Shown here piece by piece: positions 61,167 to 64,000 of a stretch of 64,000 nt of DNA. The translations under genes and the position numbers were made by a program. Each line of letters opens with the position of its first letter. The first letter of the stretch is position 1. Location: NCBI GenBank assembly GCA_963974915.1, contig CAXBES010000001.1:1-64000 (forward strand). The letters run 5' to 3'. The notes beneath the pieces are model-generated. The model had not been told where the DNA came from. It did no database searches and worked only from the letters and a program-made list of their open reading frames with translations. The DNA comes from CAXBES01 sp963974915. Its GTDB lineage: Bacteria > Bacteroidota > Bacteroidia > Flavobacteriales > Flavobacteriaceae.

Positions 61167-62960
61167 TCATATGTCCAGATCAAATTCTTTTCTTAGTGTA
61201 TCGATCAACGGATTTTTTTCTTTTAATTTCTCAAATTTCTCCCGGGTTGTATAAGCGTAGCGCTTTACGGCTGTCTCGTTTACTTCTATTGAAAGACTGA
61301 TATCATAATTTTGTAATTTCTCTCGTAAAAAGCCAAGTAATTCGAATTTTGCTCGTTCTACTTCCACTCTAATCGTGTCGTTCGGAAACTCTAAATGTAT
61401 AATTGAGCCTTCCAGTTTTGGAACCCCCATCGATAGGTGAGACAGCAAGTTGTATTTACCTTCCTCTTCAACGATCGCGGCATAATCATTCCAAACTGCC
61501 TGCATTTCTTCCTCTGTAAAATCGTTTGTGGGTAAGTTTTCGGGAGACGGCTGATTAGCAACCAACTCTTTTTTCATTTCCTGTTTCTTCTGAATACTCT
61601 TTAACGACAAAGCAGATACCTTCTTGGCGTTTCGCTCGGCGAGAATCTGAGGTCTTTCAATTACTTTTTCCGGTTCAGCCACCTTTCCGTTATCAGAATC
61701 ATTATTTTCTTCGGAAACTTCTTCTGAAACTTCAACTTCAATTTTTTCGGTAGGCGATTGTGAAGGGGTAGTGGCTTCAGTATTTTCAGTTAATTTTTCT
61801 TCTGAAGCAAGGGTTTCCGGAGTTGAAGCTGTAAAATGTGACGGCGGAATTACGAACCGTTTTCTGCGTTTATTTCCGAAGAAATTAGCCTTTTTTTTTT
61901 CACCCTCCGCGGTAAGCGAAGCGAGTTGAAGTAAGCATAGTTCTACCAACAAGCGCTGGTTTCTACTGGTTTTATACTTCAGGTCGCAACTGTTCGCCAA
62001 CTCTATCCCGTCAATTAAAAACGATTTATCGGTTTTCTGGGATTGCTCAAAATACATGGTCTTTACTTGTTCACCTACTTCCAAAAGTGCGATCGTTTCT
62101 TGATTTTTGCACACCAACAGATCTCTAAAGTGAGAGGCAAGTCCCATAATAAAGTGATGTCCGTCGAACCCCTTTGATAAGATCTCATTATAAGCGATGA
62201 GTACCTTTGGAATATTGTTTTCTAGCAGAAGATCTGTTATCTGAAAATAATAAGTATAATCGAGAACATTTAAATTTTCGGTTACGGCTTCACGTGTTAA
62301 TTTCTTTCCTGAAAAACTCACCACACGATCAAAAATGGATAAAGCATCACGTAATGCACCATCTGCCTTTTGCGCAATAATGTGCAATGCATCGTCTTCC
62401 GCCTCAATTTCTTCAGATTTCGCTACCTCGGCTAAATGTCCTTTAATATCCTGAACCGTGATCCTTCTAAAATCAAAGATCTGACAGCGGGATAGGATCG
62501 TTGGAATTATTTTGTGTTTTTCGGTGGTAGCAAGAATAAAAATAGCGTGTTTTGGGGGTTCCTCTAATGTTTTCAGAAACGCATTAAAGGCAGCCGATGA
62601 TAGCATGTGTACCTCGTCAATAATATAAACTTTATATTTCCCAACTTGGGGCGGAATACGAACCTGATCTATCAAATTCCTGATATCATCAACCGAATTA
62701 TTGGAAGCAGCATCTAATTCAAAAATATTAAAAGCGAAATCTTCGTTGGGTTTTTCGGTACCATCCTGATTAATTTTTTTAGCCAGAATGCGGGCACAAG
62801 TGGTTTTTCCCACACCTCGCGGACCTGTAAAAAGCAAAGCCTGCGCTAAATGGTCGTTTTCTATTGCATTATCAAGAGTATTGGTAATAGCCTGTTGTCC
62901 TACAACATCCTTAAAATGAGCGGGTCTGTACTTTCGTGCCGATACGATGAAATGTTCCAT
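61167..62960 (-). CDS. dnaX: DNA polymerase III subunit gamma/tau
   Basis: The 597-residue protein has the AAA+ clamp-loader core (about 1-350) with Walker A GPRGVGKTT, YIIDEVHMLS and sensor motifs, then a tau-specific tail. The zinc-binding cysteines of other bacterial DnaX proteins are absent between Walker A and FELDAASNN, as is usual in this lineage. Codons 354-357 include ten consecutive A residues (61891-61900 on the plus strand as T). Slippage by +1 would give Glu-Lys-Lys-Lys-Gly then stop, making a gamma-like 358-residue product. Confidence 0.94.
   Translation of the reverse strand: MEHFIVSARKYRPAHFKDVVGQQAITNTLDNAIENDHLAQALLFTGPRGVGKTTCARILAKKINQDGTEKPNEDFAFNIFELDAASNNSVDDIRNLIDQVRIPPQVGKYKVYIIDEVHMLSSAAFNAFLKTLEEPPKHAIFILATTEKHKIIPTILSRCQIFDFRRITVQDIKGHLAEVAKSEEIEAEDDALHIIAQKADGALRDALSIFDRVVSFSGKKLTREAVTENLNVLDYTYYFQITDLLLENNIPKVLIAYNEILSKGFDGHHFIMGLASHFRDLLVCKNQETIALLEVGEQVKTMYFEQSQKTDKSFLIDGIELANSCDLKYKTSRNQRLLVELCLLQLASLTAEGEKKKANFFGNKRRKRFVIPPSHFTASTPETLASEEKLTENTEATTPSQSPTEKIEVEVSEEVSEENNDSDNGKVAEPEKVIERPQILAERNAKKVSALSLKSIQKKQEMKKELVANQPSPENLPTNDFTEEEMQAVWNDYAAIVEEEGKYNLLSHLSMGVPKLEGSIIHLEFPNDTIRVEVERAKFELLGFLREKLQNYDISLSIEVNETAVKRYAYTTREKFEKLKEKNPLIDTLRKEFDLDI
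61891..61900 (-). promoter_or_regulatory. A10 slippery run in dnaX
   Basis: On the coding strand GGTG is followed by ten A and then GGCTAATTT. In the normal frame this encodes E354-K357. One extra A brings TAA into frame right after one glycine codon; one fewer A leads to a stop after residue 369. Both would end the protein just after the clamp-loader core. Thermus thermophilus dnaX uses a similar A run for transcriptional slippage to make gamma. Confidence 0.55.
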
Positions 62961-63055
62961 AGGTGTTGAACAAATATAACTATGTCACCCTACTATTTAA
63001 AAAAATGACCCCGTATTTTTAAGTTATTTATTAACATTTAAATGTGGGCATTACT

Positions 63056-63063
63056 TACTTTTG
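63056..63063 (+). promoter_or_regulatory. -7 box of rnpB
   Basis: TACTTTTG ends three bases before the first paired base of RNase P RNA. A TTG at the right distance upstream was not found. It calibrates how near this promoter type starts transcription (about 1-4 bases after the box). Confidence 0.55.
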
Positions 63064-63066
63064 CCA

Positions 63067-63393
63067 AAGCAGACCGCCTTATCGTCGAATAGTAGTGTAA
63101 ACTAACTATTCGGAGGAAAGTCCGGGCACCATAGGGAAGCATAGCGGCTAACGGCCGTCATCCAGACCATAGCGTCTGGATAGGACAAGTGCAACAGAAA
63201 GAATGTACAGGTAATGCTGTAGTGAAACCAGGTAAACTCTATGCGGTGAAATGTCACGTAAACCTGTGCTTGAGGGTTCCCGCCCGATGCAGGAGGGTAG
63301 GCAGATTGATCCCGTTAGTAATAACGGGACTAGATAAATGATAAGGCTTTATAGCTTATGCTATAAGGACAGAACCCGGCTTATAGGTCTGCT
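63067..63393 (+). ncRNA. rnpB: RNase P RNA, class A
   Basis: Ends pair as P1 (AGCAGACC with GGTCTGCT). The universal blocks are present: GAGGAAAGTCCGGGC near the 5' end, ACAGAAAGAATGTA-like P-loop segment, and ACAGAACCCGGCTTATAGG near the 3' end. It processes the 5' end of tRNA precursors. A T-run right after P1 probably ends transcription. It is divergent from dnaX; the gene on the other strand overlaps its 3' end. Confidence 0.95.
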
Positions 63394-63782
63394 TTTTTTT
63401 CTTTTTCAACCAATTTGGTGATCCACGCAACACATTCTTCTAAGGTAAAAAATGCCTGATGTGGCCATTTAAAGAATTTCTCTGCAAATTTAGCGGTGTC
63501 ATAGGTAGCAGGAGAATAACATAATGTGGCAATGCCCACCAAATTAAAATCGTAGTTCTCCACTTCTTTATAATACGTCGGATCGACAGTATAATCAAAT
63601 TTTCTATTGGAAATATAGCCAAAAGGTCTATTTGAATAATGATTTTTAAAGACCTCGTGGAATTTGTTCATCTCTTTCGCTTGCAGTACAATACCTTCCT
63701 GAACGGTAGCAATTAAATAATCATCAAAAAGCTCGAAATTTGCAAAGCCAATATCTAACTTAATAGTAACATGATCTGCCAT
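63381..63782 (-). CDS. STAS/SpoIIAA-like small protein
   Basis: The 133-residue protein has the alpha/beta pattern of the SpoIIAA-like family (IGFANFELFDDYLIATVQEGIV, then NRPFGYISNRK and a long C-terminal helix). No signal peptide is present. Its last codons (KKADL and TAA at 63381-63383) lie antisense inside the 3' end of rnpB, an overlap of about 13 bases. It is probably downstream of rsmD on the same strand, 110 bases away. The function is unknown. Confidence 0.75.
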   Translation of the reverse strand: MADHVTIKLDIGFANFELFDDYLIATVQEGIVLQAKEMNKFHEVFKNHYSNRPFGYISNRKFDYTVDPTYYKEVENYDFNLVGIATLCYSPATYDTAKFAEKFFKWPHQAFFTLEECVAWITKLVEKEKKADL

Positions 63783-63892
63783 ATATTCTCACTAATGAAA
63801 TTGTTTAGGTAGTTCTAATATACAGTAAAATCACTGATAATCAAGACATAAGGTAGTTTTCTTACAATTAATAGAAATGTATCAATCGATGA

Positions 63893-64000
63893 TTATTCAA
63901 AAAAACTAAACACCGATCCTCCGTACTTTCGGGATTCAGCGTAATGTTCAATCGAAGACAAATCTGTATGTTTTGAGTGTTCAATTATTAGGATTCCTTC
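63893..64000 (-). CDS. rsmD: 16S rRNA (guanine(966)-N2)-methyltransferase RsmD, C-terminal end
   Basis: Reading the minus strand from the window edge gives 35 residues ending with a stop at 63893-63895. The sequence EGILIIEHSKHTDL and ESRKYGGSVFSFFE is the typical end of Bacteroidota RsmD. The rest lies beyond the window. RsmD methylates G966 of 16S rRNA. Confidence 0.85.
   Translation of the reverse strand, partial: EGILIIEHSKHTDLSSIEHYAESRKYGGSVFSFFE

Noticed and set aside
62700..62790. Loss of the zinc-binding cysteines in DnaX as an oddity
   Set aside because: As far as I recall, DnaX proteins of this lineage commonly lack this module, so it is not specific to this gene.

Overview
The window looks like a core-genome segment of a marine-type member of the Flavobacteriaceae (Bacteroidota). 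The evidence is the AT-rich sequence, secreted proteins with type IX secretion (T9SS) C-terminal sorting regions, the T9SS protein PorQ, promoters of the Bacteroidota form TTG-N(19-22)-TAnnTTTG, many PorT-like outer membrane barrels, head-GIN and DUF6452/DUF6048 proteins, and few Shine-Dalgarno sequences. No phage, insertion sequence, CRISPR array or tRNA was seen. All calls come from reading the sequence; no database was searched.

Layout. 1-600: the 3' end of a 5S rRNA, its terminator and a gene-poor stretch with a long hairpin. 600-9600: a hemolysin III/PAQR membrane protein, a 1515-residue repeat-built T9SS protein, a methyltransferase/ZIP transporter pair and a THUMP RNA methyltransferase. 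8.9-13 kb: rlmD with DUF6452 and DUF6048 genes, then rocD. 13-24 kb: lipoproteins, a DUF2752/CCC-motif/T9SS cluster, an Smr protein, a cysteine desulfurase, and a TonB-dependent receptor next to an M23 peptidase. 23.8-26.4 kb: a coiled-coil gene, zapA, a probable 6S RNA and rny. 26.4-34 kb: aldo/keto reductase, xerD, five tandem outer membrane barrel genes, aroQ and lpdA. 34-38.8 kb: msrB, an M48 lipoprotein protease, a UMF1-type MFS protein and a three-repeat lipoprotein. 38.9-41.8 kb: an ECF sigma factor, a probable anti-sigma factor and two predicted beta-helix surface proteins. 42-46.4 kb: lon, porQ, cmk. 46.5-49.7 kb: two paralogous lipoproteins flanking a possible papain-fold protein, and a META-domain lipoprotein. 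50-55 kb: rpsA with a long leader, pyrR, pyrB, a STAS-like protein and rnz. 55.4-59.6 kb: pdxH, sixA-like, ppk1 and ppx. 59.6-64 kb: a small membrane-protein pair, miaE, dnaX, rnpB, a STAS/SpoIIAA-like protein and the 3' end of rsmD.

Working groups visible here are polyphosphate turnover (ppk1 with ppx and a SixA-type phosphatase), RNA handling (rny, rnz, rnpB, 6S RNA, rlmD, an RlmL-like enzyme, rsmD, miaE), pyrimidine synthesis (pyrR, pyrB, cmk), and cell-envelope building and secretion (porQ, T9SS cargo, PorT-like barrels, M23 peptidase, TonB receptor).

The most interesting observations are: a run of ten A residues in dnaX, placed so that slippage by one base would give a gamma-like product ending right after the clamp-loader core; a structured RNA between zapA and rny that fits 6S RNA; an unnamed three-member lipoprotein family, two members of which flank a possible Cys-His papain-like protein; a five-gene barrel array between xerD and aroQ; and a coding region whose stop codon lies inside the antisense of the rnpB 3' end.
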